Of a stretch of 64,000 bases of DNA, positions 1-13,698 are shown in pieces. The translations under genes and the position numbers were made by a program. The notes below the pieces were generated by a model. It did no database searches, had not been told where the DNA came from, and was given only the letters and a program-made list of their open reading frames with translations. Origin of the DNA: Metopolophium dirhodum (taxonomy: Eukaryota; Arthropoda; Insecta; Hemiptera; Aphididae); assembly GCF_019925205.1 (NCBI RefSeq), contig NC_083561.1, forward strand, positions 1,983,217 through 2,047,216, read 5' to 3'. Numbering within the stretch: position 1 is the first letter of the stretch; each line of letters starts with the position of its first letter.

Positions 1-6
1 CGGTTA

Positions 7-177
7 AATATTTAGCGTGCAATTAGCGTGAATTGGCGTGACCTATTTCGAAACCGTAAACCCAAAGCCCCAAGAACCGTGGGCTTTTCCCCAGCCCCCC
101 CCCCCCCAAACATTTTTATTCAAATTTTTTTCAACGCCAATATTTAGCGTGCAATTGGCGTGAATTTGCGTGACCTG
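7..177. repeat. pair of ~38-bp direct repeats at window edge
   Basis: A unit starting AATATTTAGCGTGCAATT and ending GCGTGACCT occurs at about 7-44 and again at about 139-177. The copies are nearly identical and about 132 bp apart, separated by a 13-base C run (95-107). This is probably the end of a tandem repeat or a transposon terminus continuing left of the window. The class cannot be told from here. Confidence 0.6.
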
Positions 178-1268
178 TAACTAGTCTGTGCATGGTTCAT
201 GGGGTCCTGAGCTCTAGAAGACGCTTAAGAATTAATAAATAATTAATTAATTGTAATTGTATTTTATTATTTGAAATCAAAACAAATCATATATTACAGA
301 TTAAAATTAACAAATAGTTACAGAATTGATTAACCTAGGTAAGCTTATGCAGACTTGTGTTGGTATTAGGGAGCTATGATTACTCCTTACTACTAAATAT
401 AAATATAAATGAATGTTAAAATTCAATACTACAAATCAAATAAATCTAAAAACTTAAATTTAAGATTACAAAAAATATTCTTAAAAGAAAAAAAAAGTAG
501 TATTTTATACAGAACAATGTTAACGATAAATAAATAAAATAATTAATGCAAATAACATTTACATTAAACTGATGCTTAGAAAATTGATATCGTCAATTGC
601 AACAATTAATCATCATATATGGGACATATGAATATGCAAATGTCTTTTTACTTTATTCCTGACAAAACTCCCCGCAGACATAATATTATAAGAAACTGGA
701 ACCGAAACTTATTTTAAACATTAAAAAAAATATATATAATATTAAGTGAGGTATACAAATGGGTTACTTGTCATATCACTTGATTCGTGTTATGATGTAA
801 ATAGTTTGTTGATTTACTGTGAAAATGTGTGTATCATGCACAGATTGTTTTTATTCAAATAGGCATTGCATAATATCAGAGCCTTAACGAGTAGAGCAAT
901 GCATAGTGAGGTTGACATAATGGCATAGGTATTTTTCATAATATAAACACAAAACAGTTAATCTATTAAGCAAAATAATATACAAATGTATTTTATTATA
1001 AACAGCATAAATTCAATGCACAAATAAAGATAAAGAGGTAGGTAGTTAATCTAAACCTAATGCATAATAATAAAATTACAAAAATTTAAAATATTTCTTA
1101 TCTTATAATGTACCTATGTATATTATTATTTATGAATTTATGATGTATGATGTACAATGAATATCATACAATTATAAGGATTACAAAATAATAAGGAATA
1201 AATAAAATTGAACATAATATATCAATGTAACAACCTAGTTATAGAAATATTTTTTCAATATTTAGATT
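178..1268. other. AT-rich 3' flank of SMYD4
   Basis: No coding potential or RNA gene is visible. The sequence is AT-rich and probably contains the 3' UTR of the minus-strand SMYD4 gene, whose stop codon is at 1269-1271. No single poly(A) signal could be chosen with confidence. Confidence 0.5.
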
Positions 1269-4200
1269 TTAGATTTCAAACCTACCTTCCAAGAATTGTA
1301 ACAATATATTTTCTTTATGTTTAATAATTTCTATACCACTATACGGAATATCCCATGCAGACAACTTGGTATCAAATATTTCCATTGATCTCCGAACAAG
1401 TGTTAATGCTTTATGAATTAAATTCCTATAAATAATTAAACTGTAGTAAATATAATTCACATTCGACAAATAGATTAATATTTGGGTTAAAGTTAAAATA
1501 TATGTAAAACTTTTTTTTTTTTTCCAAAATATATATAAAACTATAATGTATTACAATGCTATATTTATTACTACAGCTATTTTATTAACTTCAAAATTTA
1601 AATAATTATAGCTATTGACTTATTAGTCGGTAGTCCAATAGTCAATACATAAGAAAATATATTTTATTAAATGTTGTGAATAAGAAGCAGAAAGAAAATA
1701 TTATTTGAATAATAAATAATAGTCTTAATGGGATGAAAAATGAAAATATAAAAATGTAATATTAATGAAACATAATTTTTATACTCAGAATCACCACAAA
1801 TTTTAAAATATAAATATAAGAAAATATTAACACATTACAATAATTACCGATCATTTCTCATGTCTAGGCTTTTGACCATTATATCTGTTATTTTATCCAA
1901 TTCATAAGCGACTTCTAAACTATTTTTACCAAAACGATTTTCTATTGCTTTAGAACTTCTATCCAAATATACACAACAATTCTCGAAATCTCCTTAAATT
2001 ATATAATATAAAAATTAGCAAATACAACTATTTAAATTAGGAATTACTAAAATAAAATGATAAATAAATATAAATAAATAAATAAAAACATTTCACTTTT
2101 GAGTAATTTTCAATGGTCATACACTCATACAGCATAAATCATAATTAATCATAAATAAAAACAATTTTGTCTTCAAAATATTTGAAAATTAATTCATTGA
2201 TGTATAATATTATGTTTATCTAATAATCTACACAAACATTTTAAGAGGATGTCAGCGCACTATTTATTTTCTCTCTCTAGCCCACGTGCAACAGAGACAA
2301 AATGTATTTGTTTTTAAGTAATCTTAGAGTAAAATCACCCATTACAAAAAAGATAGAGAATAATATTTTTGAGGGAATGACATATCGATTTCTCTAAATA
2401 TTGTTTCAAAACAATTTAAACATAATTTAAATTTACAACATTTTTTTGTTTATTTTGAGTCTAATACAAAGTCAAATAACAATAAAATATAAAATCGATA
2501 TGTTCCCTCTAAAATATTATTCTCTATCTTTTTTGTAATAGGTGATTTTACTCTGAAATTACTTAAAAACATAGAAAAAACGATTCTGTGCAAATGCGTT
2601 ATGTCTATGTTGCGTGTGGGTCAGTGAGAAAACAAATAGTGCGCTGACATCCTCTTAATCAGATAGCTAAAAAGCAATGAAAATATACACAATATTTTTG
2701 TAAAGTATTCAGAAATGTAAAAACAAAAACATGTTTTTATAATGAATTCTAATAATCTGAATTTATGTTATATAATTATCTTACCAGCTAAAGCATAACA
2801 TTTTGCTATACTATCTTCACATTTTGCAATATATGAGTTATTTTGGTTCAAAATGTCTCTATAAAGTCTTAAGCTCTCAGAAATAATATGTATTGCGTGT
2901 AAAACATTACTTGCCTCGAGTTGTTTGATTCCTAATTTGAAAAAAAAAACCATTTAAAATCAATAAAAATATATTAAATTAGGACATTCAGTCAACATTT
3001 TTTAACCATCAGCCCTCAGAACATATAATAATAATTGTTTAATACAAATGTATGTATATGGTGGTTCAGTAGATTTATCATAATTCATATTTTATTTATA
3101 TACATCATTATATTAGTATACTTACGAATCCTGCACATTTAAGTGCTACTAGAGTACTACAAAGTGGTTGAGATTTCAAGAATACTGATTTTCAGTACCC
3201 TATGACCACTAACCGTCCAACCAGTATTAGATTTCAAAAAATATAATTTTGATAAAAAAAAAATCAAGTATTCCAATAAAAAGATATCATTTGTTTTGTT
3301 TGGTGTAAATTATTGACTAAACTATGATCAGAACTGATGATAAAAATTGATTATATATCAATACAAATAATATGCATCAGTAAAACTAGGTTATTTGTTA
3401 CTTCTAACATAATTAACTGAAAACAAACAACATCCATTATCAAGACCTAACCCGGAGTACTTTTAATCTAGACAAATATTTTTAATTCTCATTCTATTAT
3501 GTTGACTAAAGGAATAAATATTAAATTATTACATATTATGTACAACACACATTATATCTGATCTTAGGTATTTCTTTTTGTATCAGTTACCCACACAATA
3601 TCCATGTTAAAAACATCCCCATTAATAATATCCACAAACTATATGATGACACTACTAATTTTTGATTAATTTTGATTTGCTACTTTTACCTTTATTATAA
3701 GTTTTGTCGGCTTTAAGTAATTTTCTCGCATAATCTAATGTTCTAAATCGTACACGGCATGAACCGCAATACACTGTTTCATTAACATCTAAATCTGACA
3801 AAGTTGCTGTAATTCCATAGCCACATTGGAAACATGCAAGTCCCTCGAATGTTTTAAAAAATAAATCATCTGTTTGAGGATCCAAGCACATAGAACATTC
3901 ACAGTCAAAATGATATTGATTTTTCAATGAAGCCTGTCTTTCGACTAATCGCATCCGTAGAAAGTTAGGCCCTAAAATTTTCTAAATTAAGAACAAGAAT
4001 ATTATTATTATTATATTATTATTGTATATTCACCATAGCAATTAGTAATTTCTTCTCCTTCGCTTATATCTCGGGAAGCTTTAATGACGACATACTTCAG
4101 TATATTACTGGAAAGATTATTGCAATTAAAAATTGATTGTATTAAAAGTTAAGTCAACAAGTTTACCTTGAAAATATATTTGGGTCGCATGAATGATTTA

Positions 4201-6731
4201 ATAAACTTGAAGTAGGAAAAATAGCTGTTCCAATACGTGGTTGAGATTCGTCAATAATTGAAGTACGAGATCCAGAGTCATAATCTGACAACATATGAGT
4301 GGAAATAGCATTTCCATTACATACTAGTCTTGTCATATGGTGTAGTAATTCATTTCCCACTGAATCAAGCACAAGATTTGGATGTTTTTCAAAGAAATCG
4401 GTTTTCTTTTGCAAGTATATAAGCAAAAGAGTGGCAGTCTGAAATAACCAAAGTATAAGCACTACATTTCTGTTCCCATAAATGATGACTTAACTTAGTT
4501 TAGATGGACTCATTAAAAAATAAATCAAAATATTTTTAATAACAATGATTACTTTAAAGTCATAATATTAGAATACATTATTAGAATCATAAATAGTATT
4601 ACTATTAACCTATCATATTATTAATATTAAAAACATAAAATATATATACCAGACTGTATTGGTATAATTCTAATGATTTTAAATCATTAATATGTGTTAA
4701 TAGATTATAAATTTGATCATTATTGCTGTTTGCTTGAGAAGTTTCTATTGTCAAACGTAATGCAAGATGGGCAATGCCAATACATTTGAAAATTGATGTT
4801 CCTTGTTTACATTCCCAGCGATGATATGAATTCATTGCTTCTTGAAGACACTTATCACCACAAAACAAAATAGTGCAACAATTATCACATCTGAAAAAAT
4901 TTAATTTACTTCCCTATAGTTATCTTTATATAAAAATTAATGATTAGTTGGAAATTTAATGTCACTTACGGTACAGAATAATATTTTAGTGGTACACAAC
5001 AGTTGTAACAAAATGAATTGTAATATTCTGGAAGTAGCACAAATGCAAATGGATTTTCAAATATTAAAAGTTCTCCATATTCTATTTTTGTCGAAGCAAC
5101 AAAATATCTTCCTTTAGCTTTGGAATAACTAAAATAATATTTAAACCTCGGTAAATAGATAAAATTATAATATCTGTAAATAGATTTTAACCATACTTTA
5201 TACTTAAGAAGTATAAAGTATACTTGGAACTGTGGTAAGAAAGATTCCAGGTTCTTAAAGTATCATAAAGTAATTAATAATATTATAAAATAAAATTGAG
5301 AGGTAATTGTATTTATTTTAATATAAATGTAAGTTCCAGTTCAATCAATATTATTTATTTAATTTTATTTAAATTAAGAAGTAGAGCTCTGATTATACAC
5401 ATGTGTTTTCTCGGTATTACTAATGCATGTCGCATTAAAATATTAACAAATTTTACATTTCACTGTTATTTTGAATATTAGAATGAATTAACCTAATATC
5501 AAATTTCAAGGTAAAAATATTTCCCAGGGCCCCACAAAGTATTTTTATGATGTTTTGAAACAAGCCGGTATAATGTCCTCTAAAACATAATATAAACTTA
5601 CAAACATTACATTTTTATTTAATATTGTGATATATACTATAAATGCAATAAATATGTACTTGTATTTACATTAGGATTTCCAGAGTATATTTACTTAATT
5701 AAAATGTTTACAGAATACAGATACTTAGTCAACTATCGCCATAATTACCATAACTCAATTTTGGGAGACCTAAATGGAAGAGTTATTTTATTTGTATCCA
5801 GTTTTTTTTTTATTAGATCTTCCGTAAGCGTTTCGTCAGCATTTTTAACAATATCTTCGTCATTAGAATTAGAATTATCACAATCAGACAAAACTTTGCA
5901 TTTTTTGATAAATTGATCTATATTAAAACACAGAATATAAAATAAATAATAAATAATAAATAATGTATGTATTATAAAATATTTCTTGTACCACTAACCT
6001 CCTAAGGGTATTTTATAAACATTCTTTGATAGTTCTAATATATCTTTCCAGATAGTTTTAGCTGTTTTAAATTGTTTCAAAGCCATTAAACATTCAATTT
6101 TACGTTTTAACAATTTCACAATTAATTGTCCTTTAGGAAAGTCTTGTTCATTAATTTCTACATTTTCCAATATATTTAGACTGGCTTCAATATCTTTTAA
6201 ACACTCCTGGAATAACATAAAGTATTTGTATAGTGTTTTTCTTTTATCATTAAATTTCAAAAAACCCATACTTGATATTTGTTTAACCTCAGGTATACAG
6301 CTGAACGGTTAGAAAACGCTAATGTTAATTCTATACTTTTATACGGTGCAAACTGAGCCGCTTTAGTGTATAGCTTACAGCACAACTCCAGGCGATTCAT
6401 TTTGAACTCTTCATTAGCCGCCAGCCGAGTCTCTTTAGATTTGGTCGAGTTTTTTAGACTGTCATTAAACTTGGGTTCATCCAACCATTTTTCCAAAAAG
6501 CTCCTATGACACAGACATACATTGACCGCACACAGTAAATATGATGTAATGATCTTGTAATACAACAGTTGTGAAATAAAATATGTACCTGATGAATTCA
6601 TTTTGCATACAGAGTTTAACTTTTTCATTATTGGGAGTGTGTTTAAATGCTTCCATAAAACTTTTAGTCACACCGTAATGGGTTAAAATGTCCATTACAT
6701 AATCCCATCGAATAAACGTGTTTACAGACAT
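1269..6731 (-). CDS. SMYD4: SET and MYND domain-containing protein 4-like methyltransferase (12 exons)
   Basis: Exons (minus): 6731-6589, 6503-6272, 6206-5999, 5917-5770, 5128-4970, 4890-4650, 4438-4167, 4107-4034, 3971-3690, 2931-2785, 1992-1848, 1425-1269. All phases close, giving 735 aa; from memory, vertebrate SMYD4 is about 800. Visible domains in order: N-terminal TPR-like helices (about 70-195, with NRSAVYLRLNKYQ then CLKDIEASLN); the first half of a split SET domain (GRYFVAS, from about 247); a MYND zinc finger (about 280-322, CYNC...CDNC...CGDKC...HRWEC); the SET core NHSCDPN near 460; CYGPNFLRM and the post-SET cysteines CECSMC near 515; and a C-terminal TPR region. In this family the SET domain transfers methyl groups from S-adenosylmethionine to lysines, and SMYD4 is linked to muscle and heart development and histone deacetylase binding. 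The exon 4 donor (GTCTCC) is weak. The gene is divergent from ENOX. Confidence 0.93.
2241..2658. mobile_element. fold-back MITE with TTAA ends in SMYD4 intron 10
   Basis: The ends are inverted repeats: TTAAGAGGATGTCAGCGCAC at 2241 and its complement ending at 2658. Homology between the arms continues inward for more than 150 bp, including paired AAAAAGATAGAGAATAATAT blocks. The outer TTAA on both sides could be a TTAA target duplication, as in piggyBac or Kolobok elements, or part of the TIR. There is no ORF, so it is non-autonomous. It lies between SMYD4 exons 10 and 11. Confidence 0.8.
5195..5221. repeat. short perfect inverted repeat in SMYD4 intron 4
   Basis: Twelve-base arms (TACTTTATACTT and its complement) flank a 3-base spacer. 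It is a small hairpin in intronic DNA with no assigned role. Confidence 0.6.
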
Positions 6732-7628
6732 AGTTTAAATACCTATATAGTTATTAATCCAAAATAAAAATTTAGTATAAACTTATGTAGGTAAGTACAC
6801 GTCTATTGCAATAGTGTTCAACTGTACAAGTTTTGTTAAGAGTTCACAACTCAGATCGTAGAATACAAATATGACGAATCAGATATTCGCGTCTCCAACA
6901 ATCCTACCGTAAGTAATAACAAAATAAGTATGAAGTATATAGTTGAGTGGTCTCGTTAATATCATTCATCACGATGTCGAAAATAGCTATAGTTGTTTTT
7001 ATATCGAAAAATTAATGTTAAATGTTAATAAGCAGTAAGCACCAAGCAATATTAAATTCACGGCAAATTTTTTAACTATAATACAAAGATGTACCATTGG
7101 ATAATCAATCCAACAACAATTTTTTCACTATCAGCTCTTCTTCTTCCATGTTGTTTGATAAAAAAGTATTTTGATTTATATTATAACGCTGTGTCCATAG
7201 GGAAGAAAGCAGAAACAACAAGATCGAGAAGGTAGATAGGTATTTTAGACACTGGCAGTGGGCACACGGCTGTGCGGCTGTAGATAACTAATAATTACAT
7301 AGTTTATGACTTTATGTTATTATACATCTATTTATGTTTTTTATGGATTAAAGAGTTAATTGTATTATTTACCCATACAATTATTTTAATGAATTATTGA
7401 TTTTTTTCTTTTGTGTTCATAGTTCATACTTACTTAATATCATTTAGATCCAACTAATTTCATATTATTCATTGACACCCATGATTATTTTCTTTACTTG
7501 CCCTTCAATACTACAAATTGTCTTTTTTTACTTCATGTAGTGTAATGAATAATGGCTTCATATTGTAAGAACATTTTTCTTCTTTGCTTTTGTATGTGTT
7601 ACTAAATATTTTTAATTTATTTTTGTAG
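6732..7628. promoter_or_regulatory. bidirectional promoter region between SMYD4 and ENOX
   Basis: SMYD4 starts at 6731 on minus and the first certain ENOX exon starts at 7629 on plus, so both promoters and the ENOX 5' end must lie in these ~900 bases or just beyond. Possible ENOX 5' pieces are listed separately. No TATA box or other core element stands out. Confidence 0.55.
6871..7231 (+). other. candidate 5' exons of ENOX
   Basis: An ATG at 6871 opens a 38-nt ORF piece ending at a good donor (GTAAGT at 6909). A second piece ends at 7231 before GTAGAT, with a good acceptor at 7200 (CCATAG) or a poorer one at 7205. Only the piece 7206-7231 keeps frame from the ATG at 6871 into the first certain exon at 7629. 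The better acceptor at 7200 keeps frame into 7629 but needs another upstream start. The true first exon is therefore unresolved. Confidence 0.3.
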
Positions 7629-10600
7629 ATGATGCAGTTTTTCGAAGAAAAATTACAGAAACTACGAGCACAGATGAACGGAATAGACCTAGTGAAAATA
7701 AGAGAGGACGGTGGGATCAACCAGATGCCCAAAATATTAATTCTGATGATCAATGGGAACGAATAGTTGAACGAGCTAGAAATCTAAGAAAGTTTGTACC
7801 TACCGTGGACATAATTATTTTACAATAAATTGTTAAATTTCAATATTATAGCTTAGTATTATAATATTATTTTCAGTGATACACAGTTCAATGACATACA
7901 CGGGGATAAACCAGCATCTCTAATAGACTTGCCAATTGATGCAAATATTTCTTCTAATAAACCACCCGTACCGGTTAGAACTTCTCCTTTGTGGAATGAA
8001 ATAATGCCTCAATTTAATCCATTTAATTTAATTAACCCAATGACCGTAATGGATTCTGCAATGTTCATGGGACAAGTTAGTACAAAATTAAATTTTTTTG
8101 AAATCAATGTTACATATGTAATTTTTTAGTATGGTGTCATGGGCGGAATGCTAACACCCTCTTCAATGATTGTTAATCATACGACACCAAGAGCACCAGA
8201 TTCCAATGTCATTCAAACAGACAAACGAATTATACAACTAGAACTGTGCACGCTGTACCCACCTCCTTCAAACGCGCCTACACCAACTTCTAGAGAGAGG
8301 CCCCCAGGCTGTCGAACCGTATTTGTTGGAGGTTTACCAGACAGCATTACTGAAGATATAATGAAATCAATTTTTACCAACTATGGAGAAATATTGACAA
8401 TTCGTTTAAGTAATAGAAAATTTTGTCACATACGTTTTGAGAATGAGTGCTCCGTTGATCTTGCATTAGAACTCTCAGGTAAAAATAATAGTTAGCTTGC
8501 GTTTATTGATCAGTTTTTAGGCTTTAACAAAAATAAATATTCATTATTTTTAACTGTATAATATATTATAATAGGTACATACTACATTTCATGAATATTT
8601 TAATTAATGACAATTTACATATTATGCTTAGGATATCGATTAGTGATGAAAGGGCAAGAGCTTGTATCTGCATCACGTTTACATGTCGATTATGCTCAAG
8701 CCCGTGATGATCAATATGAATGGGAAATGAAAAAAAGACATTTAATGCGTGAAGAAAGGCGTTTACAACAAACTCGATCAAATCCTCCTCCATCTCCTCC
8801 ATTAATACCCCATTTCACTGAAGCTAAAGCTTTATCCGTTAGTGAAGAAATTAAGGGTAATTACTTCATAAGATTTTATAGTTGATTATAATTTTTATTA
8901 TTAAATACGGTTATTAATACTTATAATTATTTTTCTATAGCTGATACATCATTTTTAAATGCTGTACAAGTAGTAATTACATGGTTAGAACGAGGAGATT
9001 GTAACAAACGTAATGTTAATATATTTTATTCGATAATTCAATCGACCAATTCTCATGTACGGCGTTTACTATCAGAAAAAAACCAATTTGAAGAAGAACT
9101 ACAAAATCTAAAAGACCTTACTAAACGCCGAATGCAAGCAATTTTATTACAATGTAAGCATAATATTACTCTAATTATTACAATAATCTACTAGTATATA
9201 TGGGTTATAAGAGAACTTCTAACCATTGACCTTGTTAGAATGACGACTGATGACAAGAGTCAAAACTAAGAAGAAAAAGTAAATAACATAGCCTGTAACA
9301 TGCTAAAAAAACAAAACATAATTACAATAAGTGCTATTTTTAGTTGCATGACAGGTTTCATAATTTTCTTTTTTTATAATAATTAGATTCAGGTATTTGG
9401 TTTTTTTTTTATTTGGTTCAGCTTAAAATATTGAAGTTCACATTACAAATACTATGATTTCATATTGTGCATTTGTCAAGGTTAGTATTGCTTATGACTG
9501 AAGAATAAAATTTAGTACATCTATGGTATTAAAGTAATGATGAATACATTGATTTAATTAAGACACAAAATAACCATAGTTATTGAATTAAGGTTTGTGA
9601 ACATAGGAAGTTGGAACTACATTTTCGTAGTCTATTTCCAAATGATTTGAAATGTTATTTATATTTCAGAAACTATTATTATGCTTCCCAATTATTAAAG
9701 GTAAGTATGATATAGGGTCAAGGTTTTAATTATATTAAGGTATTTTGATGGTGATAAGAAAAGGAATTATTTGTTAAGCAATCCAATTTTATCCCTAAAA
9801 TTCTTATAATTTTCTATTCAGATGATGACTTTTTTAAGAAGACATGCAAGTTATTAATTACATAAACATTATTCATATAATATCAATTTAAATAGAAAGA
9901 AATAAGATATTTTAAATTTTAATACAACAATTAGGTTATAATTATTATTTATTAATAGTTTTGCTTTTTAAGTAATTTTTTTAAAACATTAAAATCTAAA
10001 TTGTTCAACAAAAAAAAGTAATAATTTCTATACCTTTTACATTATTCGTTAAAATTATGATTTAGGTATGTTATTAATTTTTTTAAATACAATTAACTGT
10101 TATAACTTATTATCAACATTTCTACATACATATTCATACTCTAACAAAATCAATCACAATACTATGGCGTAATATATTTTCCAATAAACAACTAAAGTTA
10201 TTTGATTTATAAACACCTTACTTCTTTTTTTTCTTTTTTTTTTCTTAATATGTTAACCGCCTGTGTTATTGTCCTTGTATAAAGTCACCCAGATCGAGAA
10301 AGTGTTTACTTCTGCGTCGCACAAGAAGGTTTGGGATCATTTCACAAAGGCGCAGCGAAAGAACATTGAGACATGGAAGAAGCAGGCAATGGTAGGTTTT
10401 ATGCTAACTAAAACAGACAACAAACAAATAAAATAGCTTTTGCTTAATTTAGTTACCTAAAATATATACTGCCTATCTATAATGAAATGTGAAGATTGTT
10501 TGTTCACAATTCATGACAAACACTTAACTATCATAATTGCTTACATTATAGCTATTGCTTAACATTTACAAGTATTTACATTATTATTTGGTTGAGTTAT

Positions 10601-13600
10601 GAAATCAATTACCAGTATTAACCATAATTTGATGGTTTTTATTCGTATTAATGCATGATAATATAAAATAAAAATTATTTTTTATTTGCATGTCGATGTC
10701 AACTGTGTGCTGTAATATTTTACGAGTATAATTAACAGGAATTTGTATTGTACCAAATAATTTAGGTAGGTGTTATATTTTATTTGTTTACCTTGAGTTT
10801 TTTATGATTGATGTGGAAATTAGGGATCGCGCGTAATATATATGTTTACCTACAAATTTGTAATGTACCTGCTACAACAAAAGTATATACATACAAACCA
10901 TAATTTTTTAATTTTTTTTTTTCATACTTAATATTTTTATGATTTAATTAATAATTCTAAATATTTAGGCTCTATCCAAATTGGGTATTGATGATGAAGA
11001 TGAAATGATTGGCGGGGACGAAATGGATCTATCTGATGATGAAAGTAATTTGAAAAAGACAAAAACAAAAACTGATCCTATACAGCTACAGGTAATTTTA
11101 ATTTTATTATAAACCATTCATACTTAATTATTTACTATTCACAATATTATATGATGTATATTATTTTTGATAGGATGAAAATGATCACCTCAAATGTGAA
11201 CTAGAAGCTTATAAAAATGAAATCGGAATGATGAAAGCTAGCTTACAAACTTCTGACCAAAAGGATATTCAAATAAATTATTTACAACAACAGTTATTAT
11301 CTACTCGACAAGTAAATATATTTTTGTTTATTTTTTATTCACATTTATTTCCTTTAAACCATAATAACAAAATTTTTTTTTATTTTGTTAAAATATATTT
11401 TGTATGTGAATTCTTTGTATTCCAATAGAATTAAAGAAGTTTTTTTTCTTTTTGTAAGTTCTGTGTAATACTTTCCAAGTTACACAGATTCATATTCATG
11501 TTTTATTATCATGGTATTTTTTTTTAAATTTGTTATTTCAATCAAATTTTTATAATTATTTTTCTTTCTCGTTTAATATGTTATAATTAGTAATTCATAC
11601 CATTTAGTATTTAATTTTATGACTGAACAATAATCCTTTTTTTTAATGGATATTATTAAAGCATTTGGAATCTATCAAAACAAGTTTTTTTATAGAAAAA
11701 AAATGTTTATAAATATCCAATTTCTAAATATAATTAATTCAAGTAATTATTTAATAGGAGTTAAATGTTCTTACTGAAAAATGTTCTGATGCTCAAAAGT
11801 CTAATTCAAGTTCAACTGATGACCAGTTAATACCAAACAATAAAACAAAAGAAACAAACAATGGATCAAATAATTTTTCTGGTCATCAAATAAAATTACT
11901 TGGTAGGTACACATTTTAACTTGCATTACAATTATTATTAATAATCTATAGTTTGTAGTGCTGAAAAGAAATTACATTTTATACTCAATCAAGTTAAGAA
12001 ACATACTCGGAAGTGACCAGTTTTTGTCAACTAGTGGTTATGCAACAACAGTCAACCATTTGAATATAGTACACCTGCCATATATAATGAATCCATACTG
12101 TGCAAGTTGTCCTCCAAGTATGGTTCTTAACTTGAATAGAACATATATTATAATGTTCTTTAAATATAAATCAAGCATCAAAGTGTTCATACTATGAAAA
12201 GAAATACTTTTACAAAATATTAATTAAATATGGTGTTGTTGTTTTGATCAATATGCGACTAATGACGATTTCAAATTTTATACACATTATGGGTGGTTTC
12301 TAGAACCCCCTCAAACACCTTTAAACTATTAGAAATTCAAACATCTCAAACGTTTTGAATAGTTTCAGCATAATCAAGTTTTAAATGGTCAAGTATAATG
12401 CAAATAAATTTTTATTTTTGTTAAATATGAACACTAGTTTTACTACTATTATATTTTTTAATTTTTAAAAATCTACAAAGTTTGAATAATATTTAAGTTC
12501 AAGTTTGAATAGTTTGAGTTCGTGAAAACTCAGGTTTGACCCATCCCTAAAAAATGTGTTGGTTTAAATGCAATTTAGTTCCCACGGGTTTTTTCGATTT
12601 TTTTTTCCTCCCAAAACGTGTGTTTTAAAGCACTGAATACAAAAGTCTAATTCAAAAATTCTCTCAAATAACTATTTTGCAAGTTATATCTTTCCAAAAT
12701 GTATGATTTTATACGTATTTAGGTACGAATGCACTTTGCTTTTCTACGTTTTCGTATTGGATTGTCGCCTCTTATTAATTATGTTATTTTATCTTGTTAT
12801 AATATTATCTAAAGTAGTTTTGATGAAAAATGTAGATTAATATATCTGTGGACTTTGTCCAATGTGACGGCTTTGTATAACAAGTCGAGGGATATTTTCG
12901 ATTTGCGAAGCGGAGCGACGAGTGCCGATACACGCGTAGTCACTGCCCAAGAAAAATAACATTTTTAATATAAATTTTCACATATCCATAATTGTTTTGT
13001 CCCTGTTACCTACTTGAGGTGGTTTTGCATAGCAAGTCGGGTGATATTTTCGATTTGCGGAGCGTAGCAACAAGTGCTGACACACGCGTAGTCACTGCCG
13101 AGGGATTTTGTGATATCAAGCTGTAATATTGTGTAAATTTTGGTTTTAATTTACAAGTTTTTAAACAGCAAATACGATAATTAAAATCTATTTCCATGTT
13201 TCCATCCATCATAAAAAAAATTCAATTTTTTTAATAAATCAAAATCGTATATCACTAAAAAGTTTTTTTGATGTTTTTATCAAGGTTATCACATATTTTG
13301 AAAACTATCGTTTTATAGTTTTTTTGGTATAACTTTTTTAGAAAAAAAGTGCGAGATTTTTGAATTAGACTATTGTATTCAGTGCCTTAAAACACACATT
13401 TTGGAAAAAAAATAATCGAAAAAATTGTGTGGGGACTAAACTGCATTTGTTTCAATGTGTTTAGCTGAATGATTATTTTTATTTAAAATGTATTTTATCA
13501 TTTACAGGTCATATTGCAATATATTTAAGCATTCATCCTTTTGGAATAAGTGTTGAAAGTATTGTAAACTATATCAAAAATATTGATAAGAATGTTACTT

Positions 13601-13698
13601 CTCAACAAGTAGAAAATCTCCTAGTCAACAACCAAATATTATTTGAAAATTTCCAACACGATGATCCATCTCTATGGAAATTAGTCAATTTTAGTTAA
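7629..13698 (+). CDS. ENOX: Ecto-NOX disulfide-thiol exchanger (ENOX1/2-like), 5' exon unresolved
   Basis: Exons: 7629-7791, 7877-8075, 8130-8478, 8632-8856, 8941-9153, 10285-10391, 10969-11091, 11174-11311, 11758-11902, 13508-13698. Phases close to give about 617 codons, close to vertebrate ENOX1/2. The order matches the family: a low-complexity N-terminus; the motif RERPPGCRTVFVGGLP opening an RRM (RNP2 VFVGGL, RNP1 KFCHIRFE); RLHVDYAQARDDQYEWE; a helical region with NSHVRRLLSEK and WDHFTKAQRKNIETW; an acidic stretch and coiled coil; and a C-terminal GHIAIYLSIHPFGI domain. ENOX proteins are reported as cell-surface hydroquinone/NADH oxidases with protein disulfide-thiol interchange activity. 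An intracellular RNA-binding role is also conceivable because of the RRM. The 9154-10284 and 11903-13507 introns are long, and the second holds a fold-back element. The first exon lies upstream. Confidence 0.92.
12560..13455. mobile_element. fold-back repeat element in ENOX intron 10
   Basis: Left arm (about 12560-12660) and right arm (about 13350-13455) are inverted copies. Both carry a block like AATGCA(A/G)TTTAGT followed by CCCAC, and a block like GTGTTTTAA(A/G)GCACTGAAT. The interior has two ~80-bp direct repeats at about 12868-12950 and 13018-13100, sharing TATTTTCGATTTGCG and ACGCGTAGTCACTGCC. There is no ORF. The exact ends and target duplication are unclear. Confidence 0.7.

Noticed and set aside
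5296..5916. Plus-strand ORFs of 61 and 70 codons in the SMYD4 region
   Set aside because: One lies in an intron and the other is antisense to SMYD4 exon 4; neither has family features.
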